NCBI GenBank assembly: GCA_016785015.1
Contig: JADHTJ010000012.1
Location: 1-55,962, forward strand
Direction of reading: 5' to 3'
From: Anaerolineales bacterium
Lineage (GTDB): Bacteria > Chloroflexota > Anaerolineae > Anaerolineales > UBA11858
DNA: 55,962 bases
Shown here one piece after another: positions 9,119 through 18,700 of this stretch. How positions within the stretch are numbered: position 1 is the stretch's first letter; each line of letters starts with the position of its first letter. The translations under genes and the position numbers were made by a program. A model generated the notes under the pieces. The model ran no database searches. It was not told the DNA's origin and was given only the letters and a program-made list of their open reading frames with translations.

Positions 9119-11461
9119 GTGACTTTCCAAATTGCAATGACGCTTTTAATTTTGGGCGTCGCGGTTGTTCTCTTCATTAGCGAGCGCCTGCGCGTAGACC
9201 TGGTCGCGTTGTTGGTATTGAGTGCTTTGGCATTGAGCGGGTTGATTTCACCTAGTGATGCTTTGTCTGGATTCAGCAATCCGGCAGTGATCACGGTGTG
9301 GGCAGTTTTTATTATTGGTGGGGGGCTTTCGAAAACAGGTGTGGGCAATATTATCGGGGGACAATTGCTCAAGCTAGCAGGCTCGGGTGAAACTCGCTTA
9401 ATTGTATTGATTATGCTGACCACGGCAATATTATCGGCTTTTATGAACAATATCGGTGTGGCTGCCCTGTTACTACCGGTTGTTATGGATATTGCCCGGC
9501 GAACTGACCACCCACCATCAAAACTGCTGATGCCCTTGGCATTTGGCTCCCTTTTAGGGGGCATGATCACCCAAATTGGAACACCCCCAAATATTCTCAT
9601 TAGTAGTGCCCTGGAAGAGAGGGGTTTGTACTCATTTGGCATGTTTGATTACACACCCATTGGAATCATCGTTACGTCGGCCGGTGTGCTTTTCATGGCA
9701 CTAATTGGCCGGCATATACTGCCAAAACGAGATACTGCAAAGGCATTGCGAGGGGCGACTGCCGCGGAATTGGGCTCGATGTATGATTTGGAAGGGAACT
9801 TATTCTTACTTCGTTTGCCCGACGGTTCCCCCTTGGATGGCCAGACTTTGGCGGAGTGCAAACTTGGGGCGGTAATAGGCTTGAATGTGACAGCGATCAT
9901 TCGCGATGATCACCCTAATCTTGCGCCTCAACCGGATGATATTCTCAAAGAGGGGGATCAACTATTGGTCACTGGATTGGCAGATCAACTTGTGGGTTTA
10001 CAGGAGCAGCCTCATTTTCAGTTGGAAAACCAGGAATTGAAACTGGATCAAGTTGTAGATAGTGAAGTAATCATTGCTGAAATTTCGATCAACAATAAAT
10101 TTGATTCTTTGGGCCAGACATTGAATCAACTGTCCTTCCGTCAAAATTATCGCCTGATTGTGATCGCCGTCTGGCGCGAAGGCAAAGCGATTTTCTCTGA
10201 TCTCGAAAACTATTCTGTTGAAGTTGGTGACATTTTGCTGGTTCAAGGCAAGCGAGATCGAATTTCAGCCATCCGAGATATAGATGGACTTGAAGTTTCA
10301 AAAGCAGAGAAAGGCCATATCACGTGGCTTAATAATCACTTGATGACTTTACGGATTCCTGCCGAATCTGCCCTGGTTGGTAAGTCATTGGCGGACAGCC
10401 ATTTGGCAAATACATTTGGATTGGCCGTGTTATGTATCGTTAGGAAGGGAGGTACACGCATCATGCCACGTGCTGAGGAGATCTTCCAGGCTGATGATGT
10501 CATTTTTGTACGCGGCGAGACCGATAATTTGTTGGCCATGGATAATTTGCAGGATTTGCAGGTGTTTCCAGAAGAAATGCCAGAGCCTGCCCAACTAGAA
10601 TCTCCTCAGGTGGGATTAGTGGAAGCAGTGCTTTCTCCACATACAACATTGGTAGGGAATACGCTTGAACAACTCCATTTTCGTGAGAAATTTGGCCTTA
10701 ATGTATTAGCGGTTTGGAGAGAGGGAAATCCGTATCGATCGGGTTTGCGGGATATGAAGCTGCGTTTAGGGGATGCGTTATTGTTGCACGGTCCTCGCAG
10801 TAAATTAAAAATGCTTGCATCCGACCCGGATTTTCTGGTATTGGCAGAAGAGATTCAGGAAGAACCTAAACGTAAGAAAATTCCTATCGCATTATTGATC
10901 CTGGCGGGTGTTTTGATCCCAACGATTTTGGGATGGTTGCCGATTTATATCGCTGCAGTTGCTGGCGCTGCCTTCATGGTTTTGACTGGTTGCTTAAGCA
11001 TGGATGAAGCTTATCGCTTCATCGAATGGAAAGCTGTTTTTTTGATTGCAGGGATGCTGCCCCTTGGCATCGCCATGGATCAAACAGGCACAGCGCACTT
11101 CTTGGCTGAGGGAATTGTCTCATTAGTTGGACCTTTGGGACCGATGGCCATTCTTGCAGCGCTGTTTATCTTTGCTAGCTTGGCGTCGCAGATTATGCCC
11201 AATGCAGCTGTGGCGTTGCTCCTCGCTCCAATTGCCTTGAATACGGCAAGCGATTTGGGGATTTCTCCTTATCCTTTGATGATGATTGTTGCCATATCTG
11301 CTTCGGCCGCTTTTCTCAGTCCGGTCGCCCATCCATCTAATGTGTTGGTCTTAGGCCCGGGTGGTTACAAACTAAGCGATTACTTGAAGGTGGGAATTCC
11401 ATTGACTGTGGTTGTAATGATTATCACTTTGTTGGCGCTGCCTTTTTTCTGGCCTCTCTAA
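9119..11461 (+). CDS. SLC13/DASS-type permease with four internal RCK_C (TrkA-C) domains
   Basis: This 780-residue membrane transporter has two transmembrane halves: about residues 1-195 and 590-780. The first holds the conserved helix-break segment MITQIGTPPNILIS and the second SPVAHPSNVLVLGPGGY; both correspond to the twin substrate/Na+ binding motifs of the DASS/ArsB superfamily. The cytoplasmic centre holds four consecutive RCK_C-like modules at about 215-295, 310-385, 408-478 and 497-565, each ending in a G-D-x-L-L/I-V-x-G pattern. Two RCK_C copies are common in this family; four is an enlarged version. RCK_C modules usually bind small ligands and gate transport. The start is GTG, with AAGGAG at 9103-9108. 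Sulfate, another anion or dicarboxylate are possible substrates. Confidence 0.88.
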   Translation: MTFQIAMTLLILGVAVVLFISERLRVDLVALLVLSALALSGLISPSDALSGFSNPAVITVWAVFIIGGGLSKTGVGNIIGGQLLKLAGSGETRLIVLIMLTTAILSAFMNNIGVAALLLPVVMDIARRTDHPPSKLLMPLAFGSLLGGMITQIGTPPNILISSALEERGLYSFGMFDYTPIGIIVTSAGVLFMALIGRHILPKRDTAKALRGATAAELGSMYDLEGNLFLLRLPDGSPLDGQTLAECKLGAVIGLNVTAIIRDDHPNLAPQPDDILKEGDQLLVTGLADQLVGLQEQPHFQLENQELKLDQVVDSEVIIAEISINNKFDSLGQTLNQLSFRQNYRLIVIAVWREGKAIFSDLENYSVEVGDILLVQGKRDRISAIRDIDGLEVSKAEKGHITWLNNHLMTLRIPAESALVGKSLADSHLANTFGLAVLCIVRKGGTRIMPRAEEIFQADDVIFVRGETDNLLAMDNLQDLQVFPEEMPEPAQLESPQVGLVEAVLSPHTTLVGNTLEQLHFREKFGLNVLAVWREGNPYRSGLRDMKLRLGDALLLHGPRSKLKMLASDPDFLVLAEEIQEEPKRKKIPIALLILAGVLIPTILGWLPIYIAAVAGAAFMVLTGCLSMDEAYRFIEWKAVFLIAGMLPLGIAMDQTGTAHFLAEGIVSLVGPLGPMAILAALFIFASLASQIMPNAAVALLLAPIALNTASDLGISPYPLMMIVAISASAAFLSPVAHPSNVLVLGPGGYKLSDYLKVGIPLTVVVMIITLLALPFFWPL

Positions 11462-11674
11462 GAATATGGATGTTTTTGTGGAAAAGAATCAACCCAGAAG
11501 GAATCCGATCATTTAAGTTATGGGGTAAGATCATGCTTCAGGGGAGAGTCAATTCCCTAACGTAAGAAGGATATTAATTATTTAGCATAAATTTCATAAA
11601 AACTACCCCCTAAGGGTATAGAATGGTAAAATTTGGTCGCCATTTTTGGCTTTGTGAAAGATTCGGAGGTATAA
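11462..11674. other. Intergenic region upstream of ftsH
   Basis: This 213-nt A+T-rich gap has no plausible ORF or tRNA. A TATAGAAT stretch inside GGGTATAGAATGG near 11618 could be a -10 element, but no convincing -35 sits at the right distance. GGAGG lies just ahead of the GTG start of ftsH. It probably holds the ftsH promoter. Confidence 0.35.
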
Positions 11675-13543
11675 GTGGATTCATCTAGAAATCGATCGTC
11701 TTTTATTTACATACTTTTTATCATTGGTATAGCGATTTTATTGTTCTTCAATTATCGCCAAAGTGCTACCGCGCAAGAGCCGTTGACCCTCAACGAGCTT
11801 GCCATGGAAATTAGAAAAGGTAAGGTGGCAAGGATCGTCAGCGACGATAATGAAATTCGCGTGATCTATAAGGAAGAAACAACCACCGAAGCCACGGTTC
11901 ATAAAGAGCCGGTTTCTACATTGGTGGAACAACTCAAAGAGTTTGGCGTCACAACCGAGGAGCTGAACCCAGAAAATGTAATCATACAAGTGCAGCCCCC
12001 CAGCCAATGGGTTGGTGTTATTACGATATTGAGTTATGTGGCTCCAATTGTTCTCTTGGGGGCTATGTTCTGGTTTATTTTCCGTCAGGCGCAAGGTGGC
12101 AGTAATGCTGCGATGGCTTTCGGGAAATCCAGAGCGCGCATGTTCTCGGGTGATCAACCCACAGTGACGTTCGAAGATGTTGCTGGTGTTGAAGAAGCTA
12201 AAATTGAGTTGGAAGAAATCGTTGAATTTTTGCAGGAGCCTGAGAAATTCATTGCTTTAGGTGCTCGTATTCCTAAGGGCGTCCTGTTAGTCGGCCCTCC
12301 GGGAACAGGGAAAACCTTGTTAGCCAAGGCCGTCTCTGGCGAAGCTGGTGTGCCTTTCTTCTCAATATCTGGCTCGGAGTTCGTGGAGATGTTTGTGGGT
12401 GTCGGTGCCAGCCGTGTGCGTGATCTTTTTGAACAGGCCAAGCGCCATTCGCCTTGTATTGTCTTTGTCGATGAGATAGATGCTGTTGGTCGCCAGCGTG
12501 GTGCTGGTTTAGGCGGCAGCCACGACGAGCGCGAACAGACCCTCAATCAGATGCTCGTAGAGATGGACGGCTTCGATACAGATACCAATGTGATTATTGT
12601 TGCGGCAACCAATCGTCCCGATGTTTTGGACCCTGCTTTGTTGCGACCTGGGCGCTTTGACCGCACTGTCGTGTTGGACCGCCCTGATTTGCGCGGCCGT
12701 GAAGCTATTCTAAAGATCCATGTCCGCGGGAAACCCCTGGATAATGAGGTCGATCTGACCGTTTTGGCTCGCGCGACACCAGGTTTTGTCGGTGCGGATA
12801 TTGAAAACCTTGTTAATGAAGGTGCCATTTTGGCTGCTCGCCGAGATAAGAAGGTTATTGGCCAAGAAGAATTTGAAGAAGCCATTGAGCGAGTCATCGC
12901 TGGCCCCGAACGCAAGAGCCGCTTGATCAGCGATAGCGAAAAACGTATCATTGCTTACCACGAGGCAGGTCATGCCGTGGTTGCCAATGCTTTGCCCGAA
13001 GGTGATCCTGTCCATAAGGTTTCTATTACCGCCCGCGGACAGGCAGGTGGTTATACATTGATCCTGCCTGAAGAAGACCGCACCTTAATGGCCAAGAAGA
13101 AGATGATCGCCGACATGGTTGGACTGTTAGGTGGTCGCGCCGCTGAGGAATTAGTGTTTAGCGATATCACTTCGGGGGCTTCTAGCGATCTTGAACGCGT
13201 TACTCGTTTGGCTCGAACCATGGTCACCCGGTTAGGGATGAGTGAGAGCCTTGGTCCTATGGTTTACGGTAAAAAAGAAGAGTTGATATTCCTTGGCCGA
13301 GAAATTTCCGAGCAGCGCGATTATTCTGAATCCGTCGCTGAGAAAATTGATAGCGAAATCCGGGGCATCGTCGCAGATGCTTATGAACGGGCAAAAGAAA
13401 TCCTGACGAATTATCGTGCAAAACTAGATGAAGTTGCTGAGAAGCTGATGGAAGTCGAAACACTTTCGCGCGATGAGTTCGAAGAGATTTTCCCACCGCC
13501 AGTTGAAAAAAGTGGCGGTACGCCGATACCGCAGGCTGCATAA
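11675..13543 (+). CDS. ftsH: ATP-dependent zinc metalloprotease FtsH
   Basis: FtsH is the membrane-anchored AAA+ protease that degrades misassembled membrane proteins and selected regulators. The order is: first transmembrane helix about residues 9-27, a periplasmic domain, second helix about 110-135, and a hinge. Walker A GPPGTGKT is near 207-214, followed by Walker B with CIVFVDEID and the second region of homology with the arginine-rich RPGRFDR. The M41 zinc site HEAGH is near 429-433, with a distal [11 protein letters not shown] segment containing the third ligand Asp. The 622-residue length is normal. The GTG start is supported by GGAGG a few bases upstream. A hairpin follows at 13565-13597. 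Confidence 0.97.
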   Translation: MDSSRNRSSFIYILFIIGIAILLFFNYRQSATAQEPLTLNELAMEIRKGKVARIVSDDNEIRVIYKEETTTEATVHKEPVSTLVEQLKEFGVTTEELNPENVIIQVQPPSQWVGVITILSYVAPIVLLGAMFWFIFRQAQGGSNAAMAFGKSRARMFSGDQPTVTFEDVAGVEEAKIELEEIVEFLQEPEKFIALGARIPKGVLLVGPPGTGKTLLAKAVSGEAGVPFFSISGSEFVEMFVGVGASRVRDLFEQAKRHSPCIVFVDEIDAVGRQRGAGLGGSHDEREQTLNQMLVEMDGFDTDTNVIIVAATNRPDVLDPALLRPGRFDRTVVLDRPDLRGREAILKIHVRGKPLDNEVDLTVLARATPGFVGADIENLVNEGAILAARRDKKVIGQEEFEEAIERVIAGPERKSRLISDSEKRIIAYHEAGHAVVANALPEGDPVHKVSITARGQAGGYTLILPEEDRTLMAKKKMIADMVGLLGGRAAEELVFSDITSGASSDLERVTRLARTMVTRLGMSESLGPMVYGKKEELIFLGREISEQRDYSESVAEKIDSEIRGIVADAYERAKEILTNYRAKLDEVAEKLMEVETLSRDEFEEIFPPPVEKSGGTPIPQAA

Positions 13544-13564
13544 TTCTTTAAAGAGAAGGATCCA

Positions 13565-13597
13565 CCGGGGTGTGTTGATAAATCATACGCACCCCGG
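13565..13597 (+). terminator. Probable ftsH terminator
   Basis: CCGGGGTG at 13565-13572 pairs with CACCCCGG at 13590-13597, giving an 8-bp GC-rich stem with a 17-nt loop. ATTGATTT follows, a weak T-rich tail. It lies between the ftsH stop and the ygfZ-like start, so it probably ends or attenuates ftsH transcription. Confidence 0.55.
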
Positions 13598-13622
13598 ATT
13601 GATTTAAGGGACAAAAGCCATC

Positions 13623-14582
13623 ATGGCAGATTTGAGTGCTTACCATTCCGCATTAGAAGGCGTAATTTATTATCAATATCCTATACCGGGATATCTGCGT
13701 ATCGGTGGAGAGGACCGGCTTGATTTTTTGCAACGACAAACCACCAATGATATCCGCCAATTAGACTCAGCGCGCGCAATGATGAGTGTACTTACCTCAC
13801 CTGCTGCACGCATCCTGGGAGTTTTTACTCTCTTGAATGAAGGTGATCAAATTGGAGTTCTGACCCTCCCTGGGCGAAGTGATTTTATTGCTGATTTTTT
13901 GCGCAAGCGAATATTCTTCAATGACGATGTCAGCCTTGAAGACCACAGTCAAGATTATGCCCAAGTTATCGTCGAGGGACCTCGGTCGAGTGATGTACTG
14001 TCAACTTTAGGCGAAAATTTACCTGAATTAGATGAAGTCTCTCAGGTTGATGTGGAAGGTGTTTCAATAAGAATTATTGGCCAACCCGGTTTTGATGGGT
14101 TTGGATATCGGATTCTTCTTCAAAATGCATCATGTGAAAAAGTTTATTCTGCACTCGCCAATGCTGGAGCAATTCAATTAGACGAAGATACCTATCAGGT
14201 ATTACGCGTCGAAGCGGGAATTCCTGGTGCTCATGGCGAGTTGACCGAAGAATTCACTCCGCTAGAGGTCGGTCTATTGAAATCAGCAATTTCTCAGAGC
14301 AAGGGATGTTATACAGGCCAAGAAGTTATTGCCAGGCAAATCAACTTCGATAAAATTACGCGCAAACTCGTCGGCCTGCGACTAAACGTACCCGTCAATG
14401 CAGGTGAGCAAGCCCGAGCTAATGATAAACCAGCTGGACAAGTAACCTCAGTGGCAACATCCCCTCGTTTTGGAGAGATTGCGCTGGCTGTTGTAAAGCG
14501 TCCCTTTGATCAGCCAGGAGCAGAAGTTAACGTGGGCAATGTACGAGCAGTTGTTTCAGAAATACCATTTAGTCTTGAATAA
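13623..14582 (+). CDS. ygfZ: YgfZ/GcvT-domain folate-binding protein
   Basis: This 319-residue protein is of the YgfZ (COG0354) family, which is related to the T protein of glycine cleavage and assists tetrahydrofolate-dependent repair or assembly of Fe-S clusters. The hallmark motif KGCYTGQEV is present near residue 227, with the reactive Cys in place. The N-terminal GcvT-like fold has LDFLQRQTTNDIRQL and the C-terminal barrel ends with GEIALAVVKR. An Fe-S assembly helper fits the very Fe-S-rich gene cluster further along the window, but linkage is not direct. True GcvT is excluded by the KGCYTGQE signature and the absence of glycine-cleavage neighbours. Confidence 0.88.
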   Translation: MADLSAYHSALEGVIYYQYPIPGYLRIGGEDRLDFLQRQTTNDIRQLDSARAMMSVLTSPAARILGVFTLLNEGDQIGVLTLPGRSDFIADFLRKRIFFNDDVSLEDHSQDYAQVIVEGPRSSDVLSTLGENLPELDEVSQVDVEGVSIRIIGQPGFDGFGYRILLQNASCEKVYSALANAGAIQLDEDTYQVLRVEAGIPGAHGELTEEFTPLEVGLLKSAISQSKGCYTGQEVIARQINFDKITRKLVGLRLNVPVNAGEQARANDKPAGQVTSVATSPRFGEIALAVVKRPFDQPGAEVNVGNVRAVVSEIPFSLE

Positions 14583-14599
14583 GAATCGGCTTTGTCAAT

Positions 14600-14683
14600 T
14601 ATTAATAACTCATGTTACGCAACCTAAAGAGAAATTATTTTCAGGACTTTCCCGCTACGCGGCCGTAACATGAGTTATTAATA
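14600..14683. repeat. Perfect 20-bp inverted repeat, MITE-like element
   Basis: The 20-mer TATTAATAACTCATGTTACG at 14600-14619 recurs as its exact reverse complement at 14664-14683, around a 44-nt centre that has no ORF. The outer TTAATAA ends are A+T rich. Length and structure suggest a small non-autonomous element or the two ends of a deleted insertion sequence. It lies between the ygfZ-like gene and the bidirectional terminator at 14745-14769. No further copy was seen in the window. Confidence 0.7.
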
Positions 14684-14742
14684 GTGGGCTGAAAAAAGGT
14701 ACTAACAGAATTTTACTCCGCGTTATTCGCGTCCCTTAAACC

Positions 14743-14769
14743 AAAAACCCCGCCTGATTAGCGGGGTTT
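14743..14769. terminator. Bidirectional terminator between ygfZ-like and S1 genes
   Basis: AAACCCCGC at 14745-14753 pairs with GCGGGGTTT at 14761-14769 around a 7-nt loop. On the - strand the stem runs into TTTTTGG, so it should terminate the S1-domain gene that ends at 14811. On the + strand the tail GGGTTTCGTT is weaker but could stop readthrough from the ygfZ-like gene. Confidence 0.85.
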
Positions 14770-14810
14770 CGTTCGCACAGAGGAGAGTTGTAGATAAACC
14801 GCTTGCGGTT

Positions 14811-15533
14811 CTACTTATCTTGTTTCAGTGTGCGTGAAAAAATATCTTCTAACTCATTATTGATTGAAGATGATTTCTTCTCTTTCTTGCCAGTGGTCTT
14901 GCTTTCCCCGTTTTGAGATCGCTCCATAGCCTGGCGAAGGGCGGCTTCCATTGCAGTGGGAACCGGTTCTTGCGGCTCATCATTTTCAATGATTTTCTCG
15001 ACCTTCTTAGCTGCTTTCTGAGGAGGATCTTGTAGTGCTTTCATGCTTAACTTAATTTGCTTGCGTCGTCGGTTTACGCTGAGCACTTGCACCTCAACAT
15101 CATCACCTTCTTCAACGACATCAGATGGGGCGTCAATAAATCCATGAGCCAATTCACTGATGTGCACCAGACCAGGTCGTTCAGCACCGATATCAACGAA
15201 AGCACCATACTTCTCTAAGCGTGTGATTTTGCCGTCGGCGACCATACCTTTTCTGATCTCACGCCATTCCAACCCCAATGGCTCGATCATGGTCAGTTCG
15301 ATGCGTTGGCGCTCAGGGAAAACCTGTCGCACCCACACGGCAACTTCCTGACCGATCTCGACGACATCCTCAGCTCGGTTGACAGGATTTTTTTGAATTC
15401 GAGAAATGTGAACAACGCCCGGAACTTCCAGGCCTATATCCACAACAACGCCTGCCAGCATTGTCTTAACCACCGTGCCGCTAAGCTTATCCTTGGGGTT
15501 AAGTTCCTCAATGCTATTTGGTTGTTCAACCAT
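14811..15533 (-). CDS. S1 RNA-binding domain protein (two S1 domains)
   Basis: This 240-residue protein has two S1 (OB-fold) domains, at about residues 10-80 and 92-165. Both have the typical G-x-V-x-x-I/L-x-x-x-G-A/V-V/F-V-D-I-G start and an H-I-S motif (VVHISRI, GLVHISELAHGF). The tail of about 75 residues is charged and low-complexity, rich in Lys/Glu/Ser. Small S1 proteins of this kind bind single-stranded RNA in translation or turnover. It is far too short for ribosomal protein S1 and lacks the PNPase and IF1 contexts. AAGGAG precedes the ATG. A repeat (15620-15728) separates it from mfd. Confidence 0.85.
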   Translation of the reverse strand: MVEQPNSIEELNPKDKLSGTVVKTMLAGVVVDIGLEVPGVVHISRIQKNPVNRAEDVVEIGQEVAVWVRQVFPERQRIELTMIEPLGLEWREIRKGMVADGKITRLEKYGAFVDIGAERPGLVHISELAHGFIDAPSDVVEEGDDVEVQVLSVNRRRKQIKLSMKALQDPPQKAAKKVEKIIENDEPQEPVPTAMEAALRQAMERSQNGESKTTGKKEKKSSSINNELEDIFSRTLKQDK

Positions 15534-15619
15534 AATACCACTCTCCTTACGATTTCTTTGTTACAAAGCCGACCGACGATTATACCGTCCATGCGGTTTT
15601 ATGTCAAAGAGTTTGAAAT

Positions 15620-15728
15620 GGGTCTCTAGGAATCGCCGTGGCAAGGGGTCACATTTGGGGGCAGGGGCGTGCTCCTCACACCCCCTACCCCCAAATGTGA
15701 GATCTCTCACGGTAATTCCCATAGAACC
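15620..15728. repeat. Palindromic dispersed repeat, family A, copy 1
   Basis: This 109-bp intergenic element can fold into one long hairpin. The central arms read CACATTTGGGGGCAGGGG and its near-complement CCCCTACCCCCAAATGTG; the outer arms are GGGTCTCTAGGAATCGCCGTG and the complement of CACGGTAATTCCCATAGAACC. Closely similar copies are at 25673-25782 and 32625-32747, with a half-length inverted copy at 23484-23555. It lies between the mfd stop and the S1 gene start. Confidence 0.9.
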
Positions 15729-15756
15729 TTTGAAATTTTTGGTATGGAGAGCCTTG

Positions 15757-18700
15757 TTATTTTTCTTGGAGTGTGATGATTTCTTCGAGGAGATTGATCA
15801 ATAAACTGGGCTGATCTTCAATTTGAGAGTCGGCTGCGACCCAAATGGCAGATTTTCCAACACGCACATCTGGCTTGGCGCGCACGATTTGTGGTGGTTC
15901 TATCCCCTCAGGAAATCGTAAGACGATTTGCCCGTATTCGTGGCCGATGCTTTTGACCCCAGCCGAAATAGCAAGGATTTTAATCTTCAACTGTATAAGT
16001 AAATTTTGCACCGAGGGTGGCAGCGGTCCAAAGCGATCCTGAAATTCTTCGCTGAGTGAGTCAACTTCTTTGAGTTCTTGCGCATCAGCGATCCGACGAT
16101 ATAAATTCAAACGCATTTCCAGGTCAGGGACATAATTACTGGGGATGGTTGTATCTAAAGGTAAATCTACGCTAACCAAGGGACGATGCGCGCGTAACAT
16201 CAGATCATTGGTATCTAATGGTAAGCCGCGATTCTTGCGCTTGCTCTTGACCGCCTCTGCCAACAGCCTTGTGTAGAGATGAAATCCAACCGAAGCGATG
16301 TGTCCGTGTTGGCGTGTACCCAAAATATCTCCCGCACCTCGGATTTCCAGATCTCGCATGGCAATATTGAACCCAGAACCAAGCTGCAGATTCTCGGCTA
16401 TTGTTTCTAGGCGTTGGCGACCTTTAGGCGTGGGCGTGAATTTCTTGTGTTTAAAGAAATAGGCATAAGCGCGCTGCGCTCCACGTCCCACGCGGCCGCG
16501 CAGTTGGTAGAGCTGTGCTAGCCCAAAGGTATCAGCCCGGTCAACGATCAGGGTATTGGCGTTGGGGATATCCAAGCCTGACTCGATGATTGATGTGGCT
16601 AATAAAACATCAATATTTGCATCTGTGAAATCGTTCATGCGTTCAGCCAACTGGTTTTCGGGCATTTGTCCGTGAGCGACTGCAATGCGTGCTTCTGGTA
16701 CCAACTTAATAAGTTGATTTCTCATCGCGCCAATGGTTTGAACGCGGTTGTGGACGAAGAAAACTTGTCCACCGCGTTCCAATTCTCTCAAGATCGCGCG
16801 ACGGATCAGTTCCGGTGAATAAGACCCCACATGTGTGATGATCGGCAGACGTTCCTCGGGCGGCGTATCCAACGTGGAGATATCCCGCAGGCCAGTCATT
16901 GCTAAATATAAGGTGCGCGGAATCGGGGTGGCTGTCATGGTGAGAACATCCACCTCGGTGCGCAATTGCTTGATAGTTTCTTTGTGAGTTACACCAAAGC
17001 GCTGTTCCTCATCGATGATCAGCAATCCCAGATCTTTAAACTCAACATCCCCCGATATCAGCCTGTGGGTACCAATAACAATATCGATGGCGCCCTGCGA
17101 TAATCGGAACAAGATATTGCTCTGCTCTTGGGGGGTGCGGAAACGGGACAGCATTTCAACTTCGGCAGGGAAAGCAGCCAAGCGCTCGCGGAAAGTGTGG
17201 AAATGTTGTTGAGCTAATACGGTGGTGGGTACCAGCATGGCAACCTGTTTGCCATCCATCACGGCTTTGAAGGCTGCCCGTAATGCGATCTCAGTTTTTC
17301 CAAAACCGACATCCCCACAAATCAGGCGGTCCATTGGACGAGAAGTTTCCATGTCTGACTTGACGTCGCTCACCACACGCAATTGATCGTCCGTCTCAAT
17401 GTAAGGAAAACTGGCTTCTAACTCTCGTTGCCAGGGAGTGTCCTCTTTAAAAGCATATCCAGTGACTAATTGCCGTTTGGCGTAAAGTTCGAGCAGGCCC
17501 TCTGCCATGTCTTCCACAGCTTCTGTGACTCGATCTTTGATCGTTGTCCACTGTGGACCGCCAAGTCGGGTGGGCGCGGGCGGGCGACCATCGGGGCCGA
17601 TGAAGCGTGTCAGACGATCAGCTTGCTGCACGGGGACGAAGAGTCGATCCCGATCGGCGTACTCTACACACAAATACTCGCGCTCGGCTCCCTCGATGGC
17701 TCGCTGTACCAACCCAACGAATCTGCCTACGCCATGATCGATGTGCACAACCCAATCCCCTGATTGTAGGTCAGCATATTCTGCCTCGGGGGCTTCTGCG
17801 ACTGGTCGATATCGGCGGCGCGGTTTGGGCGGCTGCCAGCCAAATATTTCGCCATCGGTTAACAGGTTTAGTTTTTGTTCATCTTGTGAGGTGAATGACC
17901 AACCCTCGGTCAGCGACCCTTTGATGAATGTTGGCGCTTGCGTCAGTCCAGTTGTCGGACGGTAGTTTTCTTCCCACAACTCTTCAAGGCGACCTGCTTG
18001 ACGAGATATAACGATCCCCTTTTCTCCTTTGATGGAGGCTTGTGCTAATCCTTCCATGAGGGGTTTCAGGCGTCCGCCAAAGCGAGGATTGGGGGCGAAG
18101 TGTTTCGCCAGGGGAGGAGGTGATCCCTCGGGAGCAGTAGAAGGCCCCAGAAACAGAACCCTGCCAGGAGGAAGTGAGTCTTCGATCTGGTCACAAGTCA
18201 AATATGGGATGGGGTAATCATCTTCAAGAATTCCCTCTTCAATATAATCCTTCCTTTGTGAGAGAGCCTGCTCTTCGACGGAATGTACAGTATCCTCGAA
18301 GGCTTCTTTGTCATCAATAACTACCAGCGCATCACGCGGTAGATAATCGAAGATCCTGCCTGCATGGGGATAAAGAAGAGGAATGTGGAATTCTGATATT
18401 TCATCAGAGGCATCTAAAGTCTCAGAGGACTCTAAAGGTCTGAAATATTCTCGTGCCGGGGTAACGAGCAACATCTCATGCTGCTCCGTGGTGCGTTGTG
18501 TCGCTGGGTCGAAGCGGCGTAAGGTATCGATCTCGTCGCCGAAGAACTCTAAACGGGATGGGAATGAATCTGCTGGAGGCCAAACATCGAGAATGCCGCC
18601 ACGGCGGGCGAATTGACCAGGCATCGTGACAGTATTAACACCATCAAAGCCCAAGTTGAACCAATGGCGTACTAAATCATCTAAGCTAACGATGTCTCCA

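Noticed and set aside
11462..11674. A tRNA or small RNA gene between the permease and ftsH
   Set aside because: No cloverleaf, T-loop consensus or CCA end is visible.
17470..17965. Several open frames of 60-100 codons on the + strand inside mfd
   Set aside because: They are antisense to conserved Mfd motor and CarD-like domains and have no recognisable product or ribosome-binding sites.
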